Origin: Stenotrophomonas sp. WZN-1
Lineage (GTDB): Bacteria > Pseudomonadota > Gammaproteobacteria > Xanthomonadales > Xanthomonadaceae
DNA: 64,000 nucleotides
Direction of reading: 5' to 3'
NCBI RefSeq assembly: GCF_002192255.1
Contig: NZ_CP021768.1
Location: 1,196,001 to 1,260,000, forward strand
The notes beneath the pieces were generated by a model that saw only the letters and a list, made by a program, of their open reading frames with translations, was not told the origin of the DNA and did no database searches. Positions 1-8,287 of this stretch are shown in pieces (position 1 is the first letter of the stretch; each line of letters begins with the position of its first letter). The position numbers and the translations under genes were made by a program.

Positions 1-380
1 CGATCAATGATGGCCATGGCCACGATGCAGGCGATGCAGTGCTGGTGCAGGTGGCGCAGTTGCTGCAGCGCCATCTTCGCCGCAGCGACAGCATTGCCCG
101 CTATGGCGGCGAGGAGTTTCTCGTATTGCTGGCCGACGGCGATCTGGCCGGCGGCCGCCAGGTGGCCGAGTCGCTGCGGGCGGCACTGCAGCAGCTGGAG
201 ATCGTACTGGTTGGCGGCAAGGTGCTGCGGGTCACCGCCAGCTTCGGTGTGGCCGAGGGCGGCACCGACGCGCTGGGCTGGCGCACGTTGCTGCGCGCTG
301 CGGATGCGGCCATGTACCAGGCCAAGGCGCAGGGCCGCGATCGCGTGCGCGTGGCCGGCGGTGGCCGCATCGCGCGCTGA
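1..380 (+). CDS. GGDEF-domain diguanylate cyclase, C-terminal part
   Basis: The window opens inside this gene, so only about 125 C-terminal residues are visible; the frame begins at base 3 and ends in TGA. The translation starts INDGHGHDAGD and contains RYGGEEFLVLL, the signature and active-site loop of a GGDEF domain, then the usual end of the domain (RAADAAMYQAKAQGRDRV). The GG(E/D)EF loop is intact, so the domain should make cyclic di-GMP from two GTP. No RxxD inhibitory site is obvious in the visible part. The N-terminal sensor or membrane region lies upstream of the window, so the input signal cannot be judged. Confidence 0.9.
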   Translation, partial: INDGHGHDAGDAVLVQVAQLLQRHLRRSDSIARYGGEEFLVLLADGDLAGGRQVAESLRAALQQLEIVLVGGKVLRVTASFGVAEGGTDALGWRTLLRAADAAMYQAKAQGRDRVRVAGGGRIAR

Positions 381-386
381 ACAGCC

Positions 387-893
387 TCAACCGATACGGG
401 CATGCACCCGGCGCAGCGTGCGTGCGATCATCCGGCGCGCGATCGGACGCGGAACCGCCATCCCCCGCCAGCGCAGCGCGCCCACCCGGAACGTGGCGCT
501 GGCGGTCGCCAGCACCTTGCCGGCCGGGTCGGTCAACCAACCACGGGTGAAGGCGATGCTGCCCTTGCTGTGTTCGACTTCACCCCAGCCGATGATCCGC
601 CCGGGGCGCGCGGGGCTGACGAAACTTGTCTTGGATTCCACCGTGACTGCGATGCGGTTGGCTGGCAGCGTGGCGTAGATCGCAGGCCCCATGCAGTCGT
701 CCAGCATCGCCGAGAGGAAGCCGCCCTGCACGTTGCCCATCGGGTTGGTCAGTACCGGGCCGGCATCGAATTCGACCTGGATGCGGCGCCGTGCATCGTC
801 GTAGTCGACGAAGCGCCAGCCGAGCAGGGTGCCTGCCTGGGACGGTGGCAGTTCACCGTTGACCACGCTGTAGAAGATCGATTCGGGATCCAT
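387..893 (-). CDS. PaaI-type hotdog-fold thioesterase
   Basis: A 168-residue protein of the PaaI/YbgC-like hotdog superfamily, which hydrolyses acyl-CoA thioesters. The middle carries NPMGNVQGGFLSAMLDD, matching the conserved HGG-type substrate loop with Gln in place of His, followed by TVESKTSFVSPARPG, the usual strand with the Lys/Arg CoA-binding region. I start at the ATG at 893 (MDPESIFYSVVNGELPP), because the open frame further upstream is arginine- and cysteine-rich and unlike the family. It is convergent with the GGDEF gene, 6 bases away. The substrate is unknown. Confidence 0.85.
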   Translation of the reverse strand: MDPESIFYSVVNGELPPSQAGTLLGWRFVDYDDARRRIQVEFDAGPVLTNPMGNVQGGFLSAMLDDCMGPAIYATLPANRIAVTVESKTSFVSPARPGRIIGWGEVEHSKGSIAFTRGWLTDPAGKVLATASATFRVGALRWRGMAVPRPIARRMIARTLRRVHARIG

Positions 894-930
894 GGGGAGC
901 CTCGATGAAAGGGGAGGGAGGAAGAACGCG

Positions 931-1365
931 TCAGGGCAGCGCCAACAGCGCCAGCACGAATCCGATGACGGACAGCACCACCACGGTGGCACCAGCGGGT
1001 ACGGGCGTACGCGCACCGGTACGCCGCCTCACGCCGGAGGCGACCAGTACCGGCGGCACGGTGGCGACCAGGCAGAACATCTGGAACGCCAGCAGCTGCG
1101 GCAGTGCGAAGTGACCACCGAAGAAGATCAGCCAGGCCAGCATCACGCCGGCGCCGGCCAGTGCGATCCAACCGGCGCCGACCACGCGGATGAGGGCCAT
1201 CACCAACACCTGCATGCGTGGTTCGACCTCAGCCCACGGCATGCCCACGGCCTGCCCGTGGTAGGGCATGAAGTCGGAGCGTTTCAGGTAGGCCGCAGCA
1301 AACAGCGAGACAATGGAGAACACCAACAGGTAGCAGCCGAACGCGAGCCAGGCGAACAGGTCCAT
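931..1365 (-). CDS. Small integral membrane protein, unknown function
   Basis: A 144-residue hydrophobic protein starting MDLFAWLAFGCYLLVFSIVSLF. Four membrane segments can be seen, roughly residues 4-24, 52-78, 84-108 and 122-143. The loop between the first and second carries the charged, conserved-looking stretch RSDFMPYHGQAVGMPWAEVEP. I do not recognise a characterised family. The start at 1365 is chosen because the first membrane segment begins there; the frame extends further upstream without a plausible start. It lies just upstream of the thioesterase gene on the same strand and may share its transcript. Confidence 0.7.
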   Translation of the reverse strand: MDLFAWLAFGCYLLVFSIVSLFAAAYLKRSDFMPYHGQAVGMPWAEVEPRMQVLVMALIRVVGAGWIALAGAGVMLAWLIFFGGHFALPQLLAFQMFCLVATVPPVLVASGVRRRTGARTPVPAGATVVVLSVIGFVLALLALP

Positions 1366-1630
1366 GTCGAGGCCTTGGGGTTGCGGAGAGGAGCCCGATC
1401 GGATGCGCCTCGGGATTGCGCGATTCTCGGGGAGTCCCCTGTTAGCTGCGTGTCGCGCCCAGCTGTGGCCGTTCTCCATCCACTTTTAACGTCGCAGCGG
1501 TGACGCGGCAGCCATCACAATCGATGCGTGACGCCCATCGCAATGGCAAGCTGAGTGCAGGCGGTTTCTTTCATTCCCGTGGTAGACGCGCCCCCCTGGA
1601 CTGGCCGCTCGCAGCTTCGAGGACATTGCC

Positions 1631-2068
1631 ATGCCCCTCCGCCCCGTTGTCGCCACTGCATCACAGAACCCGGGCGGTGCGCGGCGTCATCCTTCCGTTG
1701 CGGCCGGCATGAGCCCGGTGCCTGCCTTCACTGGTGGTGGGGCAGGTTGGAGCATCGAGATTGCTTCCACCGGCCAGGGTAACCACGACGCCAGCCTCAG
1801 CGCCGATGGCCGTATTCCCAAGGGCACGCTGCGCGATCCTGGCCAACCGGCCGACGCTCCCGGTCCGCTGATCGTGCTCAACGGGGAGCTTGGCAGGCAA
1901 TCGGCCATCGTCGAGATCAAGCGCAAGTCGTGCCGCAATGCTGAAGGTGTGGACACCCTGGCCAGCGTGCAGGTGACGATGGCAAATGAACGCAGCTTTT
2001 CGTGTGGATCGAGGCTGGTGCCAAAGGCAGACGAATCGACAGTCCTCGGGCCTCCTCTGGGGGGCTGA
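1631..2068 (+). CDS. Hypothetical protein, HslJ/COG3650-like C-terminal half
   Basis: A 145-residue open frame. From about residue 38 it reads WSIEIASTGQGNHDAS, and later LIVLNGELGRQSAIVEI, KRKSCRNAEGVDTL and RSFSCGSRL. That pattern of strands with two spaced cysteines resembles the small exported HslJ/COG3650-type domain found in envelope lipoproteins. Members normally have a signal peptide or lipobox, but the first 37 residues here (MPLRPVVATASQNPGGARRH...) look like neither. The gene may therefore be a 5'-damaged remnant or have a wrongly placed start; an in-frame ATG also exists near 1709. Family assignment is tentative. Confidence 0.42.
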   Translation: MPLRPVVATASQNPGGARRHPSVAAGMSPVPAFTGGGAGWSIEIASTGQGNHDASLSADGRIPKGTLRDPGQPADAPGPLIVLNGELGRQSAIVEIKRKSCRNAEGVDTLASVQVTMANERSFSCGSRLVPKADESTVLGPPLGG

Positions 2069-2202
2069 TCGCGGGGGCACGCTGCGGATGGTCGCTGTGA
2101 GAGTGCCGGGTGCCGAGGCGTGAAGAAGCCAGCAAGGACTGTCCACTTCCTGCTCACCGCCTTGGGCAGACGCTCGACATCCACCGGTTGAAGGAACTAC
2201 CC

Positions 2203-2634
2203 ATGACCCGCCTCACCCTGCCCGAACTGGCCAAGAAAATGGCTGGCATTGATTTCAGCATGCTGCAGACCCACGCCGGTGGAGAGATTGCCGGTCGCCC
2301 GATGAGCAACAACGGTGACGTGGACTATGACGGTGACAGTTGGTTCTTCACCACGGAAGGCACCGACATGGTGCGCGAGATTGAAGCTGACCCCGCGGTT
2401 GCGCTGGATTTTTCCGGCAGCAAGTCACTGCTGGGCAAGCCACCGCTGTTCGTGCACGTCCAAGGCAGGGCCGCATTGATCCGGGACAGGGGGGTGATGG
2501 CACAGCACTGGGTGAAGGATCTCGAGCGATGGTTTGAACAGGGGGTGGATACCCCGGGGCTGGTACTGATCCACGTACGAGCCATCCGCGTGCATTACTG
2601 GGATGGCGAGGACCAGGGCGAAATCGCAGTCTGA
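2203..2634 (+). CDS. Pyridoxamine 5'-phosphate oxidase-like flavin-binding protein
   Basis: A 143-residue protein of the general-stress-protein-26/PNPOx-like split-barrel family (MTRLTLPELAKKMAGIDFSM...). It contains AGRPMSNNGDVDYDGDSWFFTTEGTD, the strand-turn-strand that binds flavin phosphate in these proteins, and ends IRVHYWDGEDQGEIAV. Members bind FMN or F420-like cofactors and usually have no proven reaction; a role in stress or in small-molecule reduction is inference. The ATG at 2203 follows a GAAGGA ribosome-binding sequence, so the longer upstream frame is not used. Confidence 0.85.
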   Translation: MTRLTLPELAKKMAGIDFSMLQTHAGGEIAGRPMSNNGDVDYDGDSWFFTTEGTDMVREIEADPAVALDFSGSKSLLGKPPLFVHVQGRAALIRDRGVMAQHWVKDLERWFEQGVDTPGLVLIHVRAIRVHYWDGEDQGEIAV

Positions 2635-2728
2635 CCCGGGGGAGGGGGGCCGGCGGCTACCGCAGTCGTTGCGCGCCGCACCCGGGCTTTGCCATCCTCC
2701 CTGCTGGTTTCCGTACCGTGGAGTTCCA

Positions 2729-3310
2729 ATGCGCCCTGCCTCCTGGCTGATCCTGGCCCTGCTGCCCGCTCTGGCGGTGGCGCAACCCGCGCGTGCTCCC
2801 AAGGCCAAGGCCCCGGCGCAGGATCCCTTCAGCGAGTTGTTCGATACCGCCTGCATGCAGCACATCGGTGCGCCGGTGCGTCTGCAGTCGTTGATGGAAT
2901 CCAACGGGCTGGCACCGCTGCAGCCGGCCGAGGCGGCAACTTTGCTGCAGGGGCAATCGGGCGTGGCCTGGATGGTGCCGTTGGCCAGCGGCCGCTATGC
3001 GGTCAGCTGGGCCGACGATGGAACCTGCACGGTGTACGCGGAGAAGGCCGATGCCGCGGTGGTGCAGAAGGGCTTCGCACGGCTGGTGCAGGCGGCGCCG
3101 AAGCCGTTGCAGGCGCGTTCGCTGCCGGGCCGTGGGCCGTTGTCGGCCGACCAGGTGGCGATCCAGTATGGCTGGGCCACGCCCGGCCAGGCCAAGCTGC
3201 AGGCGCGCTTCCGGCTGGTCACGCGGCAGTCGGCCGAGGCCGGCGTACAGGCGATGGCTTCGGTGACGCCGGGTGAAGCGATGCTCGAGCAGAGCACGCC
3301 TGGGCCCTGA
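2729..3310 (+). CDS. Exported hypothetical protein (NMCC_0638-like)
   Basis: A 193-residue protein with a clear signal peptide (MRPASWLILALLPALAVAQP, cleavage after AVA). The mature part has DPFSELFDTACMQHIGAP near its start and a later cysteine in DDGTCTVYAEKAD, which could pair in the periplasm. The overall pattern recalls the NMCC_0638 family of small (lipo)proteins, but no lipobox cysteine is present, so I expect a soluble periplasmic protein. Function is unknown. It starts about 94 bases after the flavin-binding protein gene, on the same strand. Confidence 0.72.
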   Translation: MRPASWLILALLPALAVAQPARAPKAKAPAQDPFSELFDTACMQHIGAPVRLQSLMESNGLAPLQPAEAATLLQGQSGVAWMVPLASGRYAVSWADDGTCTVYAEKADAAVVQKGFARLVQAAPKPLQARSLPGRGPLSADQVAIQYGWATPGQAKLQARFRLVTRQSAEAGVQAMASVTPGEAMLEQSTPGP

Positions 3311-3355
3311 TCGGGATCACTCAGCGCGATTCAGCCTTTCATGCGGGATGTGGTA

Positions 3356-3370
3356 TATCGTTTATCGATA
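3356..3370. promoter_or_regulatory. Inverted repeat upstream of DUF2975/Xre pair
   Basis: TATCG-TTTAT-CGATA forms an exact inverted repeat (5-bp arms, 5-bp spacer) in an AT-rich patch about 45 bases before the TTG start at 3415. The downstream Xre-type protein is the obvious candidate to bind it in autoregulation; that link is inference. Confidence 0.45.
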
Positions 3371-3414
3371 AATCCACCCCGGGGCGGCGAGGCCACCCCA
3401 ATCCCGGAGGCCGC

Positions 3415-3963
3415 TTGACCGCTCGTCCCGCCCGCGCCAGACCCGCGCGAGGCCTGTTCACCCTGGCCCAGGCCGCTGTACAGGCCGTCCGGGCGATGTG
3501 CTGGCTGGGCATCCTGGCCGCACTGCTGGCCGTGCCACTGGTCGCCCACGACCGCCGCTGGCTGCTCGACAGCGTCCATGACACCGATGCCGCCGCCGCG
3601 CACGGCAACGACCTGTTCCTGCACTTCTGCCTGGGCCTGGGCGCGATCGTCGCGCTGCTGGTGCTGTGCCTGCTGTTCCTGCGCCATCTGCTGCGGCTGC
3701 TGAGGTCGGCGGCGCGCGAGCGGCCGTTCACCCACGCCAATGCACAACGCCTGAAACGCATGGCGTGGCTGATGCTGGCGATGGAGCTGCTGTCGATCCT
3801 GATCGGTGCCTACGCGGCCTGGATGGGCCCGGACTTCACCTGGATGGAGGTGGGCGGCGGCATGTCGATCACCGGTCTGGTGGCGGTGCTGATGCTGTTC
3901 GTGCTGGCACGCGTGTTCGCCGTGGGCGCAGCGATGCGCGATGACCTTGATGGTGTCATTTGA
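3415..3963 (+). CDS. DUF2975 membrane protein
   Basis: A 182-residue protein with four membrane segments (about residues 25-45, 66-90, 118-140 and 150-172), the arrangement of the DUF2975 family. The loop RSAARERPFTHANAQRLKRMAW between helices 2 and 3 is typical. DUF2975 proteins are usually paired with a small YozG-like Xre regulator, as here: the stop codon overlaps the next start as TGATG. I place the start at TTG 3415, which has CGGAGG a few bases upstream; the protein is then of family length. Function is unknown; it may sense a signal for the regulator. Confidence 0.82.
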   Translation: MTARPARARPARGLFTLAQAAVQAVRAMCWLGILAALLAVPLVAHDRRWLLDSVHDTDAAAAHGNDLFLHFCLGLGAIVALLVLCLLFLRHLLRLLRSAARERPFTHANAQRLKRMAWLMLAMELLSILIGAYAAWMGPDFTWMEVGGGMSITGLVAVLMLFVLARVFAVGAAMRDDLDGVI

Positions 3964-4187
3964 TGGCGATCATCATCACCCTGGACCGCATGCTGCAGGA
4001 ACGGGGCATGACCCTGTCCGAGCTGGCCGGGCGCATCGACATCACCCTGGCCAACCTGTCGATCCTGAAAACCGGCAAGGCGCGCGCCATCCGCTTTTCC
4101 ACGCTGGATGCGATCTGCCGCGAGCTGCAGTGCACGCCCGGCGACCTGCTCGGGCATGATCCGGCGCAGTTGCAGGACGCCGACTGA
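3963..4187 (+). CDS. YozG-like Xre-family regulator
   Basis: A 74-residue protein that is almost entirely one helix-turn-helix: MAIIITLDRMLQERGMTLSELA, then GRIDITLANLSILKTGKARAIRF and the closing STLDAICRELQCTPGDLL. This matches the short Xre/YozG regulators found next to DUF2975 proteins. The ATG at 3963 overlaps the DUF2975 stop by one base, so the two are translationally coupled. It probably represses or activates its own operon through the dyad near 3356-3370 (inference). Confidence 0.88.
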   Translation: MAIIITLDRMLQERGMTLSELAGRIDITLANLSILKTGKARAIRFSTLDAICRELQCTPGDLLGHDPAQLQDAD

Positions 4188-4230
4188 ATGATTGCTCTTT
4201 TCCCTTACCTACTGACGAAACGGACCTGAA

Positions 4231-5772
4231 ATGGAATGGTTGGCTGACCCCTCGATATGGATGGGCCTTGCAACCCTGGTCGTGCTGGAGATCGTTCTCG
4301 GCATCGACAACCTGGTGTTCATCGCGATCCTTGCCGACAAGCTGCCGCCGCACCAGCGCGACCGCGCGCGGGTGATCGGCCTGGCGCTGGCGCTGCTGAT
4401 GCGGCTGGTGCTGCTGGCGGCGCTGGCCTGGATCATGAAGTTGACCGAGCCGCTGGTCACCTTGTTCGACCACAGCTTCTCCGGGCGTGACCTGATCCTG
4501 CTGGGCGGTGGCCTGTTCCTGCTGTTCAAGGGCACCATGGAGCTGCACGAACGGCTGGAAGGCCGCGGGCATCACGAGGATGGCAAGAAGGTCTATGCCA
4601 GCTTCACGATGGTGGTGGCACAGATCGTGGTGCTCGACGCGGTGTTCTCGCTGGACTCGGTGATCACCGCGGTGGGCATGGTCGACAACCTGGGCGTGAT
4701 GTACGCCGCGGTGACCATCGCGATGGCGCTGATGCTGGTGGCCAGCAAGCCGCTGACCCGCTTCGTCAACAAGCATCCTACGGTGGTGGTGCTGTGCCTG
4801 GGCTTCCTGCTGATGATCGGTTTCAGCCTGGTGGCCGAAGGCCTGGGCTACAAGATTCCGAAGGGCTATCTGTACGCGGCGATTGCCTTCTCGATCCTGG
4901 TCGAAGCGTTCAACCAGTGGGTGCGCTTCAATCGCGAGCGCAACGAGCGCCGCCAGCCGTTCCGCCAGCGTACCGCCGATGCCGTGCTGCGCATGCTGGG
5001 CGCGCGCCCGGCCAACGGCCACGCCGACGAAGGCGTGGACGAGCAGGTGGACGCCGACGAGCGCCTGCAGCCGGCCGAACACGAGATGATCCGCAGCGTG
5101 CTGGGCCTGGCCGATCGACCGGTGTCGAGCGTGATGACCGTGCGCGCCGACGTGCAGTGGATCGACCTGGCACGTCGGCAGGAAGATGTGGTGGCGCGCC
5201 TGGTGGCGTCACCGCATACCCGCCTGCTGGTCGGCGATGGTGACCTGGACAGCCTGCGTGGCGTGGTGCAGAGCCGGGATGTGCTGGCCGACCTGTTGCA
5301 GGGCAAGCCGCTGCAGCTGGAAGGCAACCTGCGCGAACCGCAGTACGTCCTGTCCAGTGCCAGTGCGCTGCAGGCGCTGGAACTGATCCGCCAGCATCCG
5401 GTGCCGCTGGCGGTGGCGGTGGACGAGTACGGCAGCGTGGAGGGCCTGGTGACCGCCAACGACCTGCTGGCGGCGATTGCCGGTGACCTGGTCGATACCC
5501 AGGACGAGCGCTATGGCGTGGTCGCACAGGGCGAGGATCAGTGGGAGGCCGACGGTGCGCTGACCCTGGACGACCTGCAGCGATTGGCGGGCGTGTCGCT
5601 GCCGCGCAGTGCCGACTACATGACCATCTCCGGCCTGGTGCTGGAGCAGCTGGGCCGTCTGCCGGACATCGGAGATGCGGTGGAGGCGGCCGGCGTGCGC
5701 ATCACCGTATTGGCGATGGAGAAGCGCCGCATCGCCCGCCTGCGGGTGGAGCGCCTCGACGGAATGGCTTGA
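4231..5772 (+). CDS. TerC-CBS-CorC/HlyC fusion membrane protein (YoaE/YegH type)
   Basis: A 513-residue protein. Residues 1-235 are a TerC domain of about seven membrane helices, with the conserved acidic motifs [15 protein letters not shown] and [15 protein letters not shown] that are thought to handle divalent metal (manganese, calcium) at exoenzyme loading sites. Two CBS domains follow (about 290-415; [16 protein letters not shown] and [15 protein letters not shown]), then a CorC/HlyC transporter-associated domain (about 430-508). Length and order match E. coli YoaE/YegH. Metal export or metalation of secreted proteins is the likely role, by analogy with TerC. Only 43 bases separate it from the Xre gene. 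Confidence 0.9.
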   Translation: MEWLADPSIWMGLATLVVLEIVLGIDNLVFIAILADKLPPHQRDRARVIGLALALLMRLVLLAALAWIMKLTEPLVTLFDHSFSGRDLILLGGGLFLLFKGTMELHERLEGRGHHEDGKKVYASFTMVVAQIVVLDAVFSLDSVITAVGMVDNLGVMYAAVTIAMALMLVASKPLTRFVNKHPTVVVLCLGFLLMIGFSLVAEGLGYKIPKGYLYAAIAFSILVEAFNQWVRFNRERNERRQPFRQRTADAVLRMLGARPANGHADEGVDEQVDADERLQPAEHEMIRSVLGLADRPVSSVMTVRADVQWIDLARRQEDVVARLVASPHTRLLVGDGDLDSLRGVVQSRDVLADLLQGKPLQLEGNLREPQYVLSSASALQALELIRQHPVPLAVAVDEYGSVEGLVTANDLLAAIAGDLVDTQDERYGVVAQGEDQWEADGALTLDDLQRLAGVSLPRSADYMTISGLVLEQLGRLPDIGDAVEAAGVRITVLAMEKRRIARLRVERLDGMA

Positions 5773-5786
5773 CCCACCTGTTGTTG

Positions 5787-5845
5787 CAGCGCCGGGCCCA
5801 TGCCCGGCTGCATGTTGAGAAGACGGGCATGGGCTCGGCTCTACA
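5787..5845. repeat. Stenotrophomonas-type palindromic repeat pair
   Basis: Two facing hairpins (GCCGGGCCCATGCCCGGC and its partner GGGCATGGGCTCGGCTCTAC) fill most of the gap between the TerC-like and phosphoesterase genes. They belong to the GTAG-starting palindrome family that recurs across the window. Confidence 0.75.
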
Positions 5846-5893
5846 CAACACTGCCGGCAACCGTCACCATGGCCGGCCCGCTTTCTTTCCAGG

Positions 5894-7030
5894 ATGGTTG
5901 CAGTGCTGAGTACGATCGGTTTGTTGATGGGCCTGTATGTGGCCTGGCGCCTGTTCTGGCCGCTGCGCATGCCCGCTGCATTGAAGGTCGTGCTGTCGCT
6001 GCTGCTGGTGGGCGTTGCCGTGCAGCTGCGCATCGTCGCCACCTTCTGGGGTACGACGGCGTCGCCCGAGATCCCCAAGCTGGCCATCGCGACGTTGGCC
6101 ACGGGTTCGACTGCCGTACTGCTGCTGGCGCTGGTGATGCTGGTGCTGGACGCCGGCCTGCTGCTGTCGCGCCTGTTGCGCTGGCCACGTGCGGTAGCCG
6201 CCATGCGCACGCGGCGTCTGCGACCGGTGGCCGGCGTGCTGGCACTGCTGGTCAGTGGTTATGGTGTCAGCCAGGGCATGGCGGTGCCCAAGCCCCGGCA
6301 GATCGAGGTGAGCATCGCCGGATTGCCGGCCGCGTTCGACGGCTATCGCGTGCTGCAGCTGACCGACATCCATGCCAGCCGCCTGCTGACCGGTGACTGG
6401 GTGCGCAGGGTAGTGGATGACAGCAACGCACTGACGCCGGACCTGATCGTGATCACCGGCGATCTGATCGACGGCAGTGTCGAGGCCCGCCGTGACGACG
6501 CGCGCCCGCTCGCGGACCTGCGGGCGCCGGACGGTGTCATCGCCATCACCGGCAACCACGAGTATTACGCGCAGTACCAGGCGTGGATGCAGGCGTTCCG
6601 CGCGCTGCACATGCAGGTGCTGGAGAACAGCCACCTGCAGGTACGACGCGGTGATGCAGCGCTGACCATCGCCGGGGTCACCGACCCGGTGGCGGCGCGC
6701 TATGGCCTGCCACTGCCGGATCTGGAGACCGCACTGGCTGGCGCCGATCCCATCGCGCCGGTGATCCTGCTCGACCATCGCCCGCGCAATGCACGCGAGG
6801 CGGCCGCGCGTGGCGTGAAGCTGCAATTGTCCGGGCATACCCACGGCGGGCAGATCATCGGCATGGACCAGCTGGTGAAGCGTGCCAACGGTGGCTATGT
6901 TTCCGGACGCTACGACGTGGATGGCATGACCCTGTACGTGAGCAATGGTGCAGGCCTGTGGGCGGGTTTTCCGGCGCGCATCGGCGTACCGTCTGAGATC
7001 ACCCTGGTGACGCTGCGCCGCGCGCCGTAA
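5894..7030 (+). CDS. Membrane-anchored metallophosphoesterase (YaeI-like)
   Basis: A 378-residue protein. The first 125 residues hold about four membrane helices; a calcineurin-like phosphoesterase domain follows with all metal-binding blocks visible: TDIHAS near 155, VITGDLIDG near 185, ITGNHEYY near 216 and SGHTHGGQ near 312. Related proteins (YaeI, LpxH-like) cleave phosphodiesters in lipids or nucleotides on the cytoplasmic or periplasmic face; the substrate here is unknown. A GTG at 5903, three codons in, is an alternative start; neither has a strong ribosome-binding site. Confidence 0.85.
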   Translation: MVAVLSTIGLLMGLYVAWRLFWPLRMPAALKVVLSLLLVGVAVQLRIVATFWGTTASPEIPKLAIATLATGSTAVLLLALVMLVLDAGLLLSRLLRWPRAVAAMRTRRLRPVAGVLALLVSGYGVSQGMAVPKPRQIEVSIAGLPAAFDGYRVLQLTDIHASRLLTGDWVRRVVDDSNALTPDLIVITGDLIDGSVEARRDDARPLADLRAPDGVIAITGNHEYYAQYQAWMQAFRALHMQVLENSHLQVRRGDAALTIAGVTDPVAARYGLPLPDLETALAGADPIAPVILLDHRPRNAREAAARGVKLQLSGHTHGGQIIGMDQLVKRANGGYVSGRYDVDGMTLYVSNGAGLWAGFPARIGVPSEITLVTLRRAP

Positions 7031-7038
7031 CCGGAAGT

Positions 7039-7079
7039 GGGGTCAGATCCCTTTGCCCTGGGGAAAGGGATCTGACCCC
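7039..7079. repeat. GGGGTCAGATCCC hairpin element, copy 1
   Basis: Exact dyad with 16-bp arms: GGGGTCAGATCCCTTT, a 9-base loop, then AAAGGGATCTGACCCC. It sits between the phosphoesterase gene and the next gene on the same strand. The same sequence recurs at 7519 and 45878. Confidence 0.85.
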
Positions 7080-7099
7080 CGACAACTCTGGAAAGACCC

Positions 7100-7504
7100 A
7101 TGGCCCATCCCTGCGCACCGATGGAACGCCTGATCCGCGCCAATGCCGATGAGATCAACCGGCTCAGCCAGGTGATCCGCGATACCGCGGGTACACGCTG
7201 GCGTGGGCCGGAGGAGCGGGAGCGGCACGCTGCGGCCTGTGCAGAATTCCGCCAGAACTACGAGCGTCTGGCGTTTCCGGGCGGCTATGCCAACGCGTTG
7301 AATCGGCTGGCCGAACACGATCCGAATACGCTGGATGTCGCGCTGACCTTCCTTGAAGTGCGGCCGTATTTCTTCCGGTCCGGATACATGTGGAAGACGT
7401 TGCTGAAGCGCGTGCAACGGGTAGCCATGGGGACGAAGCAACACGCGCGGCTGCAGAAGATCCTCGATGCGTATGCTGCCTATCGCGCCACACGCAACGG
7501 CTGA
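7100..7504 (+). CDS. Conserved hypothetical protein, alpha-helical
   Basis: A 134-residue, arginine- and alanine-rich soluble protein (MAHPCAPMERLIRANADEIN...) predicted to be mainly helical. No signal peptide, membrane segment or catalytic motif is visible. The stretch SGYMWKTLLKRVQRVAMGTKQHARLQKILDAY near the C-terminus is strongly basic. The gene is flanked on both sides by copies of the GGGGTCAGATCCC hairpin. The ATG at 7100 is preceded by GGAAAGA. Its codon pattern fits the neighbourhood, so I think it is real, but I do not recognise the family. Confidence 0.65.
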   Translation: MAHPCAPMERLIRANADEINRLSQVIRDTAGTRWRGPEERERHAAACAEFRQNYERLAFPGGYANALNRLAEHDPNTLDVALTFLEVRPYFFRSGYMWKTLLKRVQRVAMGTKQHARLQKILDAYAAYRATRNG

Positions 7505-7518
7505 TGGGGCGGCATGAC

Positions 7519-7559
7519 GGGGTCAGGTCCCTGCGCCTTTGGCAAAGGGATCTGACCCC
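7519..7559. repeat. GGGGTCAGATCCC hairpin element, copy 2
   Basis: Imperfect dyad: GGGGTCAGGTCCCT on the left and AAAGGGATCTGACCCC on the right, lying between two convergent genes. Left-arm substitutions suggest an older or drifting copy of the element at 7039. Confidence 0.8.
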
Positions 7560-7565
7560 GGCCCG

Positions 7566-8204
7566 TCAGGCCGCCCGCAGCGGCGGCCGCGCATGCGCAC
7601 TTCGACGCAGCACTTGCGCCCGCTTGGCGATCCAGCGCACCACGAAGGCGGTGAACAGCAGCGCCGACGGCACCGCATACCAGAAGTTGCCTGGCACGCG
7701 CTTGAAGTACGAGTAGGTGAACACCGCCGCGATGATCCACATGCCGGTCAGGTGCAGGCGACGCCAGGCCGTGGGTCCCATGCGGCGGGCGATTCCCCGG
7801 TGCGAGGTGATGGCCAGCGCCAGGATGGCGAGGTAGCCCACCGTGCCCGGGAGGTTGGCCAGCGCTGAGCGTGCTGGCCAGAACGCCGGGTTGAGGATGC
7901 CGAAACTGGTGATGGCGATTGCGTGCAGCAGGTGCGAGAACGCGAAGGACAGGCCGATGATGCGCCGCTCGCGCAGCAGGAATCGAGTGAACGGGCCGGG
8001 CAGCAGGGTGGCGAAGGAGGATGCCGTGAATGCCGCCAGGAACAGCAGGAACGATGTGCGGGCGGTGAGCCGGATCGCCGCGCGGCTGCCTTCGGCTGCA
8101 TCGGGATACAGGGCGAAGGCGGTCAGTGCGAACGCGATCAGGACCACGCCGATGGCTACGAACAGGCGCCAGCCGTGCAGCAGGGGGGGATTGGAAAGGG
8201 CCAT
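7566..8204 (-). CDS. Ferric reductase-like transmembrane protein
   Basis: A 212-residue protein with about six membrane helices. Histidines that could bind haem lie in helices at AFSHLLHAIAIT and TAWRRLHLTGMW, as in the ferric-reductase-like/MsrQ (YedZ) fold. Family members pass electrons through haem b across the inner membrane. I start at the ATG at 8204 (MALSNPPLLHGWRLF), with CGAGG upstream. It is last in the MNIO cluster direction but is separated from hvfC by 83 bases holding two palindromes, so it may or may not share the transcript. A redox partner for that cluster is inference. Confidence 0.78.
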   Translation of the reverse strand: MALSNPPLLHGWRLFVAIGVVLIAFALTAFALYPDAAEGSRAAIRLTARTSFLLFLAAFTASSFATLLPGPFTRFLLRERRIIGLSFAFSHLLHAIAITSFGILNPAFWPARSALANLPGTVGYLAILALAITSHRGIARRMGPTAWRRLHLTGMWIIAAVFTYSYFKRVPGNFWYAVPSALLFTAFVVRWIAKRAQVLRRSAHARPPLRAA

Positions 8205-8229
8205 GATCAAACCTCGAAGTAGGGGATGG

Positions 8230-8284
8230 GTAGTGCCGGCCGCTGGCCGGCCAATGAAGGGGTAGTGCCGGCCGCTGGCCGGCA
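8230..8284. repeat. Tandem GTAGTGCCGGCC palindromes
   Basis: Two head-to-tail copies of GTAGTGCCGGCCGCTGGCCG(GC) separated by 10 bases. In most other places in this window the copies face each other; here they are direct. Confidence 0.8.
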
Positions 8285-8287
8285 CCT

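Noticed and set aside
1500..1712. A 70-codon frame starting GTG/ATG upstream of the HslJ-like gene.
   Set aside because: No domain, no ribosome-binding site, arginine-rich composition, and it overlaps the better candidate at 1631.
4188..4230. A manganese (yybP-ykoY) riboswitch before the TerC-like gene.
   Set aside because: Only 43 bases separate the gene from the Xre gene and no matching paired structure can be seen; too short for that riboswitch.
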